The translations under genes and the position numbers were made by a program. Positions 8,829 to 18,654 of a stretch of 42,641 nt of DNA are shown here, piece by piece. Every line of letters starts with the position of its first letter. Positions within the stretch are counted from its first letter, which is position 1. The notes below the pieces were generated by a model. That model ran no database searches, was not told the origin of the DNA, and saw only the letters and a program-made list of their open reading frames with translations. This DNA is from Sphingobium sp. (GTDB lineage: Bacteria; Pseudomonadota; Alphaproteobacteria; Sphingomonadales; Sphingomonadaceae), in assembly GCA_023266635.1 (NCBI GenBank), contig JAHFPU010000222.1:1-42641 (forward strand). Reading direction: 5' to 3'.

Positions 8829-10178
8829 TCATGCCGCCGCAAGCTGCTCGGTGGTCTCTCTTTTCCGGTTATCCGGGATCGTCAGCCCCAAGTTGCCACG
8901 CAGCGTACTGGCGTCATAATCCCGCCGGAACAGGCCCCGTTCCTGCAGGATGGGCACCACCTCAGCGACGAACCGGTTGAACTGTTCCGGGTGGCCGAGA
9001 TGGACATTCAGCCCATCAAGCGCGCGCCCCTCGAACCAGCGCTCTATCTCATTCGCGACGGTCTGTGCCGATCCGGTGAACGGACTACCCCGCCCCGCCC
9101 TTTGGCGTTCTACCGCCTCCCGCAGAGACAGACCCTCGGCAACTGCGGCTTCGGTAATCTTCTTTGCCTGCGTGTAGAAACTGTTCCGCGCATGTTCGAG
9201 CGCCTGAACCGGAAACGGCGCATCGACATCATATTGCCGAAAGTCGTGCCAGCCAAAGGCGCGTCCGAACTCGGCCAGCGCCTGATCGAAACTCTGGTCC
9301 AGCCGCCGGTATTTCAGCTCGATCGCCTTGGCGTCCTCGTCCGTATCGCCGACATAGACGAAGAAGCCCGGCAGGATAACGATGGACTCGGGATCACGCC
9401 CCAGACGCGCGGCGCGGCCTTTCAGGTCGGCATAAAATGCCTGTCCCTGCTCAATGTTGGCGGCATGCGTGAAAATGGCGTCCGCGATATTGGCGCCGAG
9501 GTCACGGCCCTGATCGCTATCGCCTGCCTGGAAGATGACCGGTTCGCCCTGAGGCGAGCGCTGGATGTTGAGCGGGCCGACGACCGAGAAGAATTCCCCT
9601 TCATGATCGAGCCGATGAAGCTTGCCGGCGTCCAGGAACTGCCCGGTTGCGCGGTCGCGCACCAATGCGCCATCCTCATAGGACCGCCACAGGCCGCGCG
9701 TGACGTCGAGAAACTCGACGGCGCGCCGATAGCGCGTGTCATAGTCGAAATGCTCAGGCTGGCTGAAGTTGCCCGCCGTGCCGGCGTCTCCGCTGGTGAC
9801 GACATTCCATCCCGCCCGGCCCTTGCTAATCAGGTCCAGAGAAGCGAACCGGCGCGCGAGACTGAAAGGGTCGTTGTAGGATGTCGTCAGCGTGCCAACG
9901 AGGCCAATGTTCTTCGTCGCCACCGCAAGCGCGGACAGCAGCGTCAGGGGTTCGAGCCGATTGAGATAATGCGGCGGCGAATGCGGCGTGATGAATTGGC
10001 TATCTACGATGAAAACCAGATCGAACTTGGCCGCTTCCGCCTGACGCACGATATCGATGTACCAGTCGATATTGACGCTCGCATCGACCGGAATATCGGT
10101 GTCGAGCCAACGATTGCTATCACCTGGCCCGCCGACACCGGTAGGCACAAGGCCGAGCTTGAGTTGACGCTTGGTCAC
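8829..10178 (-). CDS. Flavin-dependent (LLM-class) monooxygenase, NtaA/SnaA/DszA family
   Basis: LKLGLVPTGVGGPGDSNRWLD...AEAAKFDLVFIVDSQF...KGRAGWNVVTSGD...EHFDYDTRYRRAVEFLDVTRGLW...VIFQAGDSDQGRDLGA; GTG start at 10178. Confidence 0.88.
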   Translation of the reverse strand: MTKRQLKLGLVPTGVGGPGDSNRWLDTDIPVDASVNIDWYIDIVRQAEAAKFDLVFIVDSQFITPHSPPHYLNRLEPLTLLSALAVATKNIGLVGTLTTSYNDPFSLARRFASLDLISKGRAGWNVVTSGDAGTAGNFSQPEHFDYDTRYRRAVEFLDVTRGLWRSYEDGALVRDRATGQFLDAGKLHRLDHEGEFFSVVGPLNIQRSPQGEPVIFQAGDSDQGRDLGANIADAIFTHAANIEQGQAFYADLKGRAARLGRDPESIVILPGFFVYVGDTDEDAKAIELKYRRLDQSFDQALAEFGRAFGWHDFRQYDVDAPFPVQALEHARNSFYTQAKKITEAAVAEGLSLREAVERQRAGRGSPFTGSAQTVANEIERWFEGRALDGLNVHLGHPEQFNRFVAEVVPILQERGLFRRDYDASTLRGNLGLTIPDNRKRETTEQLAAA

Positions 10179-10194
10179 GATAATCCCCAAGCTG

Positions 10195-10989
10195 TCAGGC
10201 GTCGAAGCCGGGCGATTCCCGCCGCGCCTTGCGCAACGCCGCTTCCCAGACGAGGTCATAGTGAGACTTTGCGCCCTCGACCGGCTTGCGCTCACGGGAC
10301 ATCTGGCGACGCACTTCTTCCTGGGCTGCTTCCGGCGCGATCAGCACATTCTCCCGACCCACGCTCAAAGAGCGCACTTGCGCCGTACAGGCCGCTTCAA
10401 GATGATAGATGCCGCTAAACGCTTCGCCCGGTGATGCGCCAAGCGCCAGAGTGCCATGATTGCGCAGCAGCATGACCTTCGTATTGCCAAGATCGGCAAC
10501 CAGCCGCTCCCGCTCATCCAGGTTCAACGCCACGCCTTCATAATCATGATAGGAAAGACCGGGGATCAGGGCGAGCGCGCGCTGATTGAGCGGCAGCAAC
10601 CCTTCGGCATGGGCAGACACCGCCATGCCATCGGCGCTATGGAAATGGGCGATATAATGGGCGTCGTCTCGCGCGCCGTGGATCGCCGAGTGGATCACAT
10701 AGCCGGCATAGTTGATGCCATAGTCGCTCTCACCAATGACATTGCCGTCGAGGTCGACCTTGACCAAACTCGACGCGGTAATCTCGTCGAACATCAGGCC
10801 AAAGGGATTGATCAGGAAATGGTGATCCGGGCCGGGAAGCCGGGCGGAGATATGCGTGTAGAGAAAATCGTCCCAGCGATAGAGAGCCGAAAGGCGATAG
10901 AAGGCCGCCAGATCGACACGCGCTTTCCATTCCGCATCGCTGAAGCCCTGCGGCTCGGTCCTTACATCTTTCAGCACGGTTGCCATCAC
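10195..10989 (-). CDS. Class II aldolase/adducin family protein
   Basis: TAHISARLPGPDHHFLINP-type N-terminus (THISARLPG), HYIAHFHSADGMAVSA metal-ligand His, LLRNHGTLALG. Confidence 0.88.
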   Translation of the reverse strand: MMATVLKDVRTEPQGFSDAEWKARVDLAAFYRLSALYRWDDFLYTHISARLPGPDHHFLINPFGLMFDEITASSLVKVDLDGNVIGESDYGINYAGYVIHSAIHGARDDAHYIAHFHSADGMAVSAHAEGLLPLNQRALALIPGLSYHDYEGVALNLDERERLVADLGNTKVMLLRNHGTLALGASPGEAFSGIYHLEAACTAQVRSLSVGRENVLIAPEAAQEEVRRQMSRERKPVEGAKSHYDLVWEAALRKARRESPGFDA

Positions 10990-11068
10990 GATACTCCTTT
11001 GCGGGACAGTCTAGGGGTGCCGTAGCACGCCGAATAACGAGGATTTCTAATCAAGCGCCATATTCCGC

Positions 11069-12046
11069 TCATGCGGGAAACACGGTAGCGTCGGCGATAG
11101 CGGCGACATTAACATGCTTGGGCAATTCGCCATCCGCATAAAAGCGATCGACGACGCGCTGGAGCGGCGCAATGACCGCGTTGTCCGGTGGGACCAGCAA
11201 GGCGTTCTGCCGATCCACCATTATCTTGGCGACGCGTAGATCGACCTTGGTCTGGCGCACGAAGATTTCCGCATAGGTATCCGGGTTGGCGAGAGACCAC
11301 CGAGCCGCCGCCTGGAACCGGGCGAGAATATCGCGCAGCGCTGAACGCTTGTCGGGATCGTCCAGCGCTCCCTGCGACGCCGCAAGTAAACTGTAAGGGC
11401 TGTTGATCCCTTCTCCGTCGCGCACCAACCGCGCACCTGCCAGTTCCGCAGCGATCTGATAGGTGCCGAATGTCGCCCAAATGTCGATACGTCCGGCAGC
11501 GAAAGCCGCAGCGGCGTCATTCGGGAGCATGAAGCCGATATCCACCTTCTTGGGATCGACCTTGGCCTCTTTCAGCGCCTCAAGCAGCAGATAATGCGAG
11601 ATGCTGCCGCGTGCGCTGGACACGATGACGCGCTGGCCGGCAAGGTCGGCAACCTTCCGGACCGACGATCCCTGCCGGGCGAGAATGCCGATATTGCGTG
11701 TAGAGAATTTCATGCCCGCAATAATCTTGAGCGGCGCTCCGGCGGCGGCGGCCAGCACCACAGGAAGGTCGCCAGCCGGGGCGGTATCCACAGCACCGGC
11801 ATTAAGCGCCTCGAGCAATGGCGCTGCGCCGACGAAATTCGCCCATTCAATGTCATAGGGCAGGTTCTTCAGGACGCCCGCAGCTTCCGCCTTGGATTGC
11901 AGGAGATGGACCTGATCGCCAAGGACGAGCTTCGTCCGCCCGCCCTTCTTTGCGCCGCAGGCGGCAAGGCCGAACGCAGGGATTGCCAGTGCGGCAATCC
12001 CTGCGAGCACGCCTCGACGGTTAGAAATCAAGTGCGATCCGTCCAT
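11069..12046 (-). CDS. ABC transporter substrate-binding lipoprotein, SsuA/aliphatic sulfonate-like (SBP 1)
   Basis: Lipobox GLAACG; PLLEALNAGAVDTAPAGDLPVVLAAAAGAPLKIIAG; DLAGQRVIVSSARGSISHYLLLEAL; DIWATF. Start MDGSHLISNRR at 12046, overlapping the end of the receptor gene. Confidence 0.88.
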   Translation of the reverse strand: MDGSHLISNRRGVLAGIAALAIPAFGLAACGAKKGGRTKLVLGDQVHLLQSKAEAAGVLKNLPYDIEWANFVGAAPLLEALNAGAVDTAPAGDLPVVLAAAAGAPLKIIAGMKFSTRNIGILARQGSSVRKVADLAGQRVIVSSARGSISHYLLLEALKEAKVDPKKVDIGFMLPNDAAAAFAAGRIDIWATFGTYQIAAELAGARLVRDGEGINSPYSLLAASQGALDDPDKRSALRDILARFQAAARWSLANPDTYAEIFVRQTKVDLRVAKIMVDRQNALLVPPDNAVIAPLQRVVDRFYADGELPKHVNVAAIADATVFPA

Positions 12047-14585
12047 AATAATAACCGCCTGCGGGGTTGAAGGGCGACGGGCCGTAATAGCCCTGCCCGG
12101 TCTGTGGATTGCCCGGCCCGTTGGTTTCGGGCCGCACGTCGAACAGATTGGTCGCGCCGAAGGACACGGTTGCAAAGGACGTGACCTTCGCGCTGATGCT
12201 CGCGTCGGTGATCCATTTGGCACCGAAGTGACGATCGTCACCCGCCGCAGTCCGCTGCGTATATTTCCCGTAGCGGGTCGTGGTGACGGCAAAGCCCAAT
12301 ATGCCCTTGCTCCAGTTCAGTGTGCCGACCAGCTTGGTATGGGGTTGCAACACCTCAAGTTCACCTTGCTTATCACCGCCAAAGAAGACCGATCCCGCAC
12401 CGAGCAGGGAAGTCCCGTTTGCCGCAAACAGTTGCGACGGCGTATCGACAAGATCGGTGATATGGGTCTTGCTGTAGTTGAAAGCGAGCGTACCCCCTAG
12501 CTTGCCGAGCGCGCCGATATTGGTGCTGTAGTCCGCAACCAGATCGAACCCCTTGGTCGTGGTATCGACGGCATTGATGAAATACTCGGCCTGCTCGATG
12601 TCTGACAGACCATTCGCCGTGAGGATCGCCGTGATCCCCGGTCCGAACAGTCGGCCGGTGCGCGCCACACGGTTCTTGATGCGAATATAATAGCCATCGA
12701 GTGTAAGCGAGAAGCCCTGGAAAGGCGTCGCGACGACGCCCAGACCAGCGTTCCAGCTCTTCTCCGCCTTCAGCGGCTTCGCACCGAGCAGTTGTCCGAC
12801 CGTGGAATCCGCCGTCACCAGCTTGGCGACCGTCGGCCGCAACTCCGTAAGGCCCGTCGCCGCGTTGAAGAAGGACGATGTCCGTCCATCGGTCTGGGCA
12901 TAGCCGATCTGCGTCAGCGACGGCGCGCGGAAGCCTGTGCCTACCGTGCCGCGAAACGCAATGGCCGGGCTGACCTCAAAGCGGCTGTTGAGCTTCAGGC
13001 TGACCGGGCTGCCCGATCCGTCGCTATAATGTTCGGCGCGGGCCGCTACGCCGACATACCACTGGTCAAGCGGATACAGGCCGAGGTCGACATAGCCGGC
13101 ATAGACCCGTCGGCTGATGTCCGCCTCGTCGGCGGGCGACAGAACGATAGCGCCCTGCACCACCGGGGAAGCGATGCGACCGACGTTCCAGTCATATTGC
13201 TGGTCGCCGGGCCGGAACACATAGCTGGCCGGCTGATAGGCGAGCGGGTCGCCGGCAAAGGTGCGAAAACGGTCGAGCCGATATTCCGCGCCGATCGACA
13301 CCTGAACCGGACGAGCAAGGCCGATGTCGAACTGGCGTGTCAGGTCGACATTATGCGTCCATTCCCGGAACTCGAAACTGGCCAGGTTCGGCCATTGCGT
13401 CGGGCTAGTGGGGCCAAGCGATGGCCGGATCGACAAGTCAGAATATTGGTGGCTGTAGTTGCGGCCAAACGACGAACTCACGTCGTAATCCCAGCCGATA
13501 AGGGTGCCTTTTAGGCCGCCGACGAACTGGAAGTCATTCTCGTCGATATTGTTGAGGGGGTAATAGCCATCAGGAAAAAGCGCGGTGAAGTTGGCGGTGC
13601 TGTTGGGCCGGCGGAAGTTGTTGCCGATCACCGCCTTGCGTTCGCCATAGGTGCCGAACGAATAGAGGGTGGCGTTATCCGTCACTGGCAGTTCCGCATT
13701 ATAGGTGAGGTTGAACGCCTTGATCTGCGGGTCGCCATTATGCGCGCCGTCCTTGTTCCACGCCGCATTGCGGGCATTGGCGTCGGCGACGTTTGCCAGC
13801 ACCTGGGCGCGGGACAGTCCGCTGCGCGTCACGACCTGATCCACGGTAACGCCTGCGGGCAATCCGTACAGGTTGGTGTCGGTCGCGGGCAGGTTCCACC
13901 ATGCGCCGCCGCGCTTGCGGATATCACCGCTGACAGTCAGGAAACCGCCGTCGCCGATCCGCGTGCCGTAGCGCAGATTGGCCTTCCAGCTATCCGGCTT
14001 GCCATTGGCGCTGTAGAGGGTGCCGTATGTCGCGTCGCCGGAAATCCCCTCTTTCTGGCTCAACTGGATATTGATGACGCCGGCCACGGCGTCGGTGCCA
14101 TATTGGGCGGCCGCGGAATCCTTGAGGACCTCGATCCGGTCGATCGCGCTGGTCGGAATCAGGTCCAGATCAACAGGATTGACACCCGACGTGTCAGTGG
14201 GGCTGTTGTTGAGGAAAGCGCCATTGTGGCGGCGCTTTCCGTTGACCAACACCAATGTGTAAGCGGGGCCAAGGCCGCGATTGGTGACAGGCCGACCGAC
14301 CGAAAAGACCCCGGCATTGGTCGCGCCGAAATTTAGCGAGGGCAGCAATTTGGTCAGCGCTTCGCCGAATTCGGCAGCGCCGGTCCCCTGCAACTTGTCG
14401 GAACCGACGACGTCGATAGGGGCCGGGCTCTCCAGCACGGTGCGCGGCGTGCCGCGTACGCCCGTGACAATGATGGCGCCAGTATCGCCCGCGTCATCAA
14501 TCGGACCCGTTTGGGCATAGGATGACCCTGCCCAGGCGATCGCCAGTGCAAAAGTCGATATCCCTGCAATGCGATGATATTTCAT
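12021..14585 (-). CDS. TonB-dependent outer-membrane receptor
   Basis: Plug motifs (GAIIVTGVRGTPRTVLESPAPIDVV, YTLVLVNGKRRH, IDRIEVLKDSAAAQYGTDAVAGVINI) and terminal aromatic YYYGRIALDF. Confidence 0.95.
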   Translation of the reverse strand: MKYHRIAGISTFALAIAWAGSSYAQTGPIDDAGDTGAIIVTGVRGTPRTVLESPAPIDVVGSDKLQGTGAAEFGEALTKLLPSLNFGATNAGVFSVGRPVTNRGLGPAYTLVLVNGKRRHNGAFLNNSPTDTSGVNPVDLDLIPTSAIDRIEVLKDSAAAQYGTDAVAGVINIQLSQKEGISGDATYGTLYSANGKPDSWKANLRYGTRIGDGGFLTVSGDIRKRGGAWWNLPATDTNLYGLPAGVTVDQVVTRSGLSRAQVLANVADANARNAAWNKDGAHNGDPQIKAFNLTYNAELPVTDNATLYSFGTYGERKAVIGNNFRRPNSTANFTALFPDGYYPLNNIDENDFQFVGGLKGTLIGWDYDVSSSFGRNYSHQYSDLSIRPSLGPTSPTQWPNLASFEFREWTHNVDLTRQFDIGLARPVQVSIGAEYRLDRFRTFAGDPLAYQPASYVFRPGDQQYDWNVGRIASPVVQGAIVLSPADEADISRRVYAGYVDLGLYPLDQWYVGVAARAEHYSDGSGSPVSLKLNSRFEVSPAIAFRGTVGTGFRAPSLTQIGYAQTDGRTSSFFNAATGLTELRPTVAKLVTADSTVGQLLGAKPLKAEKSWNAGLGVVATPFQGFSLTLDGYYIRIKNRVARTGRLFGPGITAILTANGLSDIEQAEYFINAVDTTTKGFDLVADYSTNIGALGKLGGTLAFNYSKTHITDLVDTPSQLFAANGTSLLGAGSVFFGGDKQGELEVLQPHTKLVGTLNWSKGILGFAVTTTRYGKYTQRTAAGDDRHFGAKWITDASISAKVTSFATVSFGATNLFDVRPETNGPGNPQTGQGYYGPSPFNPAGGYYYGRIALDF

Positions 14586-14666
14586 GAATATTCCCCCAAT
14601 ATAATTGAAGGCTCTCCTAAGTTTTACATATGTATTGGAATAATGATTTAGGCATATTTCTGATGA

Positions 14667-14694
14667 GAAAATAAAAACTCTAATTTTTATTTTC
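14667..14694. repeat. AT-only inverted repeat in the SsuA-TonB receptor intergenic gap
   Basis: gaaaataaaaa-ctctaa-tttttattttc; perfect 11-bp arms (12 counting the flanking a/t at 14666/14695). Confidence 0.75.
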
Positions 14695-14716
14695 TTATCG
14701 AAACATTATCTATCTG

Positions 14717-15670
14717 CTATTCGGAAAATTGCCTGTCGAATGCCTCAGTAACGGAACGCTTGGGATCGATCAGGCCCGCCTTCTGAAAGCGCGCCGTGAT
14801 TTCCTGCTCATGCGCAATGACCTTGCCGTCGATGGGCTGAGAAATGCGATTGTTGCGATCGAAACTGGCGCGGGCGATGTCCAGCGGCAGGCCGGTCTCC
14901 TTCGCCAGAACCTGTGAAAATTCATCCGGATGCGCGCGCGCCCAGGCGACAGCCTTTGCCTCACGGGCAAGGAAGTCCTTCAAAATGGCCTTCTTCGGCG
15001 CAATCGTATCCGCATTGGCGATGTCGATATAGAGCGGAAGCCCGTAATCCTTGGCGTCGACCACAGCGAGCGCGCCTTCCTTGATCGCGACATTGGTATA
15101 GGGCGTCCAAGTCGACCAGGCATCGATCGCCCCGCTATCGAACGCAGCTTTCGCATCGCCGGGCGGAAGGAAGGTCACACGGACCGCACTTGCTGGAATA
15201 TGCGCGCGCTCGAGCGCCTGAAGCAGCAGATGATGACCGATCGAACCGCGCGTCGTGGCGACGGACTTGCCAACAAGGTCCTGCACGCCGCGGATCGGCG
15301 ATCCCTGCTTCACCAGCACTGCCAATGCGTCGGCGGCCTGATGCGCCGGAGCCTGGACCCCGATCGCCTTGACCGGACTGCCGCTCTGATAGGCGAAGAT
15401 GAAAGGCGCGTCAGCAGCGAGACCGAGGTCCGCTGCGCCACCGCCCACCGCCTCAAGCAGGGGCTGCGCCGCCGGGAACTCCGACCATTCGACCGTATAG
15501 GGCGCGCCCTTGAGCGCGCCCGAGGCCAGCATCATCGATTTGACCTGCCCCTTCTGATTGGCGACCCGCAGGACATTTTCAGGCCCGCGAAAGAGCCCCG
15601 AAGCGAATATCCCGATGCCCGTGACGCATACTGCCCCGACAACAATCTTCAGTACCGTCCGTCGCGTCAT
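14717..15670 (-). CDS. ssuA: ABC transporter substrate-binding protein, aliphatic sulfonate SsuA-like (SBP 2)
   Basis: PLLEAVGGGAADLGLAADAPFIFAYQSGSPVKAIG, DLVGKSVATTRGSIGHHLLLQAL, DAWSTWTPY; start overlaps the preceding stop (TAATG). Confidence 0.88.
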   Translation of the reverse strand: MTRRTVLKIVVGAVCVTGIGIFASGLFRGPENVLRVANQKGQVKSMMLASGALKGAPYTVEWSEFPAAQPLLEAVGGGAADLGLAADAPFIFAYQSGSPVKAIGVQAPAHQAADALAVLVKQGSPIRGVQDLVGKSVATTRGSIGHHLLLQALERAHIPASAVRVTFLPPGDAKAAFDSGAIDAWSTWTPYTNVAIKEGALAVVDAKDYGLPLYIDIANADTIAPKKAILKDFLAREAKAVAWARAHPDEFSQVLAKETGLPLDIARASFDRNNRISQPIDGKVIAHEQEITARFQKAGLIDPKRSVTEAFDRQFSE

Positions 15671-16758
15671 TAGCCAGCCAGCGCCAGTTGGGCTTCATCA
15701 CGCGCGGCGACCTTGCTGCGCACGACCGGCAGCAATTCGCGTCCGTACAGGATGCTGTCGCCCAGCGGATCGAAGCCGCGGATCAGGAAATGATCGATGC
15801 CGATATCATAATATTCCAGCATCGCGTCGGCCACCTGCTCGGGCGTGCCAACCAGACCGGTGCTGTTGCCCGCTGCGCCAGTCAGCGCAGCGACGCCGGT
15901 CCACAGGCGCGTATCGCGACGATTGCCCTGCGCGGTGTCGAGCAGACGCAGCGATCCGACATTGGCCGGGCGATGACCCGTGACGGGAAGCCCTGCGGCA
16001 AGACGATTCTCCCGCACCTGCTCCTCAATCTCGTCCGCCTTCTTCCAGGCCGCTTCCTCGGTATCGGCAATCACCGGACGCAAGGACAGCGAGAAGCCGG
16101 GATCACGGCCAAAGCGCGCCGCCGACCGGCGGACCTGGCGAACGGTCTCCCCGACCTGCTCCAGCGTTTCGCCCCACAGGGCATAGACGTCGGCGTGACG
16201 GCCCGCGACCTCGATCGCTTCTTCGGACGATCCGCCGAAGAAGACTGGCAGATTGTCCGGCTTGATGGCGCTGAAGCCTTGCTTCACGTCATAGAAGCGG
16301 CCCTGATGATCGAAGGGCTGCGCCTCGGTCCATTCCTGACGAAGCACGGTCAGATATTCGTCGGTGCGCGCATAGCGCTCAGCCTTGACGCTTTTCGTAT
16401 CACCGTCCCGCGCCATTTCCTCGTCGGCGCCGCCGGTAATGATATGCACGGCGACGCGGCCGCCGGACAGTTGATCAAGCGTTGCGAGCTGGCGCGCAGC
16501 CACCGTCGGCTGGGTGAAACCGGGACGATGCGCTACCAGAAAGCCGAGCTTGCTGGTGAGGGCTGCGGCATGCGCCGCGACGATCTGGCTTTCGGGAGTG
16601 TTTGATCCGAACGGGATCAGCACACGATCAAAGCCACCCTGCTCCTGCGCCTTTGCGGCCGCGTCGACATACTCCTTATCAAGTACCCGGCTGCGAACTG
16701 CCGACTGGGTTTCCGAACCATTGTTGAAGCCGATATAGCCGATGAACTTGACGCTCAT
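15670..16758 (-). CDS. ssuD: FMNH2-dependent alkanesulfonate monooxygenase-like (LLM class)
   Basis: IGFNNGSETQ, FDRVLIPFGSNTPESQIVAAHAAALTSKLGFLVAHRPGFTQPTVAARQLATLDQLSGGRVAVHIITGGADEEMARDGD, YDIGIDHFLIRGFDPLGDSILYGRELLP. Confidence 0.92.
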   Translation of the reverse strand: MSVKFIGYIGFNNGSETQSAVRSRVLDKEYVDAAAKAQEQGGFDRVLIPFGSNTPESQIVAAHAAALTSKLGFLVAHRPGFTQPTVAARQLATLDQLSGGRVAVHIITGGADEEMARDGDTKSVKAERYARTDEYLTVLRQEWTEAQPFDHQGRFYDVKQGFSAIKPDNLPVFFGGSSEEAIEVAGRHADVYALWGETLEQVGETVRQVRRSAARFGRDPGFSLSLRPVIADTEEAAWKKADEIEEQVRENRLAAGLPVTGHRPANVGSLRLLDTAQGNRRDTRLWTGVAALTGAAGNSTGLVGTPEQVADAMLEYYDIGIDHFLIRGFDPLGDSILYGRELLPVVRSKVAARDEAQLALAG

Positions 16759-16786
16759 GATGCGTCTCCTCTTTAAGAATTACTGA

Positions 16787-18049
16787 TCAGATGACGTAGA
16801 AGCCGTGGGTGCCGTCGCGGGCGAGCTGATCGACCAGCCCATATTCCCAATCGAGATAGGCCTGCATCGCCGCAGCCTTGTTGTCCGTGCCTTCATAGGG
16901 CCGCTTGTACCGCCCCTCGGGACCGCGCGGAGACGGCGCGCCATCGGAGCCGGTTGCAAGCGTCACCTGCGTCCAGTCGGCATCCAGTATCGACACATCC
17001 CAGCCAAGCTGGGCCAGCCAGGATGCCGTCATGTCCGCGCGCGGGCCAAGATCATCGGCAACGACGATCCGTGCGCCGCGCACCGGGGCATAATGGTCGG
17101 TCTCCTGCACCAGCTGCCCGCCCTGCGCATTCCGGAAGCCCGGAATGTGCCCAGCTTCATAAGCCTTTGGCTGGCGCACGTCGTAGAGATACAGGGTGCG
17201 GCCCGTATCGGCCTTCAGATGCTCCAGTTCCGCAAAGCCGATGCGCTTCACGCCGGCGCGATAGGATACGGCGCGCGCATTGCCGCGCGCCTCCTCGACC
17301 CCGGCATTGTCGACTTCCGGCGCGATGCGGGTCTGGCCGGTTTCCAGGTCCTGACCCGCCAGCGTCCAACCGATCGTGCCGTTGCGCAGCGCGTAGACCT
17401 TGTTCGGGATGCCCGCATTGACCAGCGACTGCGTGCCGATGATCGATCGCGTGCGCCCGGCGCAATTGACGATGATCGTGGTGTCCGGATCGGGCGCGAT
17501 CGCTCTGGCGCGGAGCACCAGTTCGGCCCCCGGAACGCTAGTCCCGGTGGGGATGCTCATCGTATTATATTCGTCGGTGCGCCGCGCATCCAATATAGCG
17601 ATGTCGGCTTTCTCGCGGATCAGCGCCTGCACCTCTTCGGCGGGGAGCGAAGGCGTGTGGTTGCGATGCTCGACCAGTTCGCCAAAGGCCTTAGAATAGC
17701 TGTTCACATCCTCGAACAGTTCGAAGCCGGCATCGCGCCATCCGGCAAGGCCGCCCTCCAGTTCGCTGACGTCCGTGAAGCCCAAAGCCAGAAGCCGCAC
17801 GGCCGCGCGCTCCGCAAGCCCTTCGCCATTATCGTACACGACGATCGGTGTCGCAATCCGGGGAATGCGCCAGCGCGCTTCATCGTCGATCCGGCGCAGC
17901 GGAATCTGCGCGGCGAAGAGCGGATGTCCCTGCGCGAATTCATGCTCTTCGCGCACATCGATGATCGCGATCTCGTCGCCGGCAAGCAGGGCCGTGCGGA
18001 TCGCGGCAGGTGTCGTCGTATGCGTGCGGTCGAGGGTATCCGTGATCAT
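16787..18049 (-). CDS. Multi-domain rhodanese-like sulfurtransferase
   Basis: Three rhodanese-like repeats (IIDVREEHEFAQGH; AILDARRTDEYNTMSIP with IIVNCAGRTRS; LYDVRQPKAYEAGHIPG); ATGA overlap with the upstream gene. Confidence 0.9.
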   Translation of the reverse strand: MITDTLDRTHTTTPAAIRTALLAGDEIAIIDVREEHEFAQGHPLFAAQIPLRRIDDEARWRIPRIATPIVVYDNGEGLAERAAVRLLALGFTDVSELEGGLAGWRDAGFELFEDVNSYSKAFGELVEHRNHTPSLPAEEVQALIREKADIAILDARRTDEYNTMSIPTGTSVPGAELVLRARAIAPDPDTTIIVNCAGRTRSIIGTQSLVNAGIPNKVYALRNGTIGWTLAGQDLETGQTRIAPEVDNAGVEEARGNARAVSYRAGVKRIGFAELEHLKADTGRTLYLYDVRQPKAYEAGHIPGFRNAQGGQLVQETDHYAPVRGARIVVADDLGPRADMTASWLAQLGWDVSILDADWTQVTLATGSDGAPSPRGPEGRYKRPYEGTDNKAAAMQAYLDWEYGLVDQLARDGTHGFYVI

Positions 18050-18654
18050 TTGGATCTGTCCCAAAGATTGGGGATGACGCTGTTCGCGTATCCGGAGATG
18101 AAGGGTTTTGGCGTGCCGTCCTCGGCAAAGGTCGCACGTTCGACCGCGCCGATATTGGCCCCATAGACGTGAATGCTGACCGACGGCGCGTCAGCGCGGC
18201 CGTTGGATACGCGGTGGATGTCGCCAGTGCGCGGGCTCAGCGCCTCGACAGCGCCCTCGTGAAGATAATCGGTCTCCGCCGCGACAAGCGCGCCGCCTGC
18301 GCCGCGCGTGAAACGCTCGACCTTCTCCTTGCCGCGCAAAATGCCGACCAGCCCCCACACGCGATGATCATGGATCGGCGTGGACTGGCCGGGCGCCCAG
18401 ACGAAGCTGACGATGCTGAACCGCTCGCGACTGTCGCAATGGAGGAGATATTGCTGGTAACGCTCCGGATTTGGGCGGGCAAACGCCTCGGGCAGCCAGT
18501 CGTCCTTGGCGATCAGCCGGGCGAGCAACGCGCTGCCCGATTCCAGGATCGAGCGCTCGTCGCGGGTGCCCGACAAGAGGTCGGCAAATGCTGTGATGAA
18601 CCCGCGCAGCCTTGATGTGTCGACAGGCCGGTCGATAGCGGTAATCGCGTTCAT
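18046..18654 (-). CDS. Cysteine dioxygenase type I family cupin (thiol dioxygenase-like)
   Basis: FSIVSFVWAPGQSTPIHDHRVWGLVGILRGKEKVERF (HxH cupin ligands) and GDIHRVSN third His. Confidence 0.9.
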   Translation of the reverse strand: MNAITAIDRPVDTSRLRGFITAFADLLSGTRDERSILESGSALLARLIAKDDWLPEAFARPNPERYQQYLLHCDSRERFSIVSFVWAPGQSTPIHDHRVWGLVGILRGKEKVERFTRGAGGALVAAETDYLHEGAVEALSPRTGDIHRVSNGRADAPSVSIHVYGANIGAVERATFAEDGTPKPFISGYANSVIPNLWDRSK

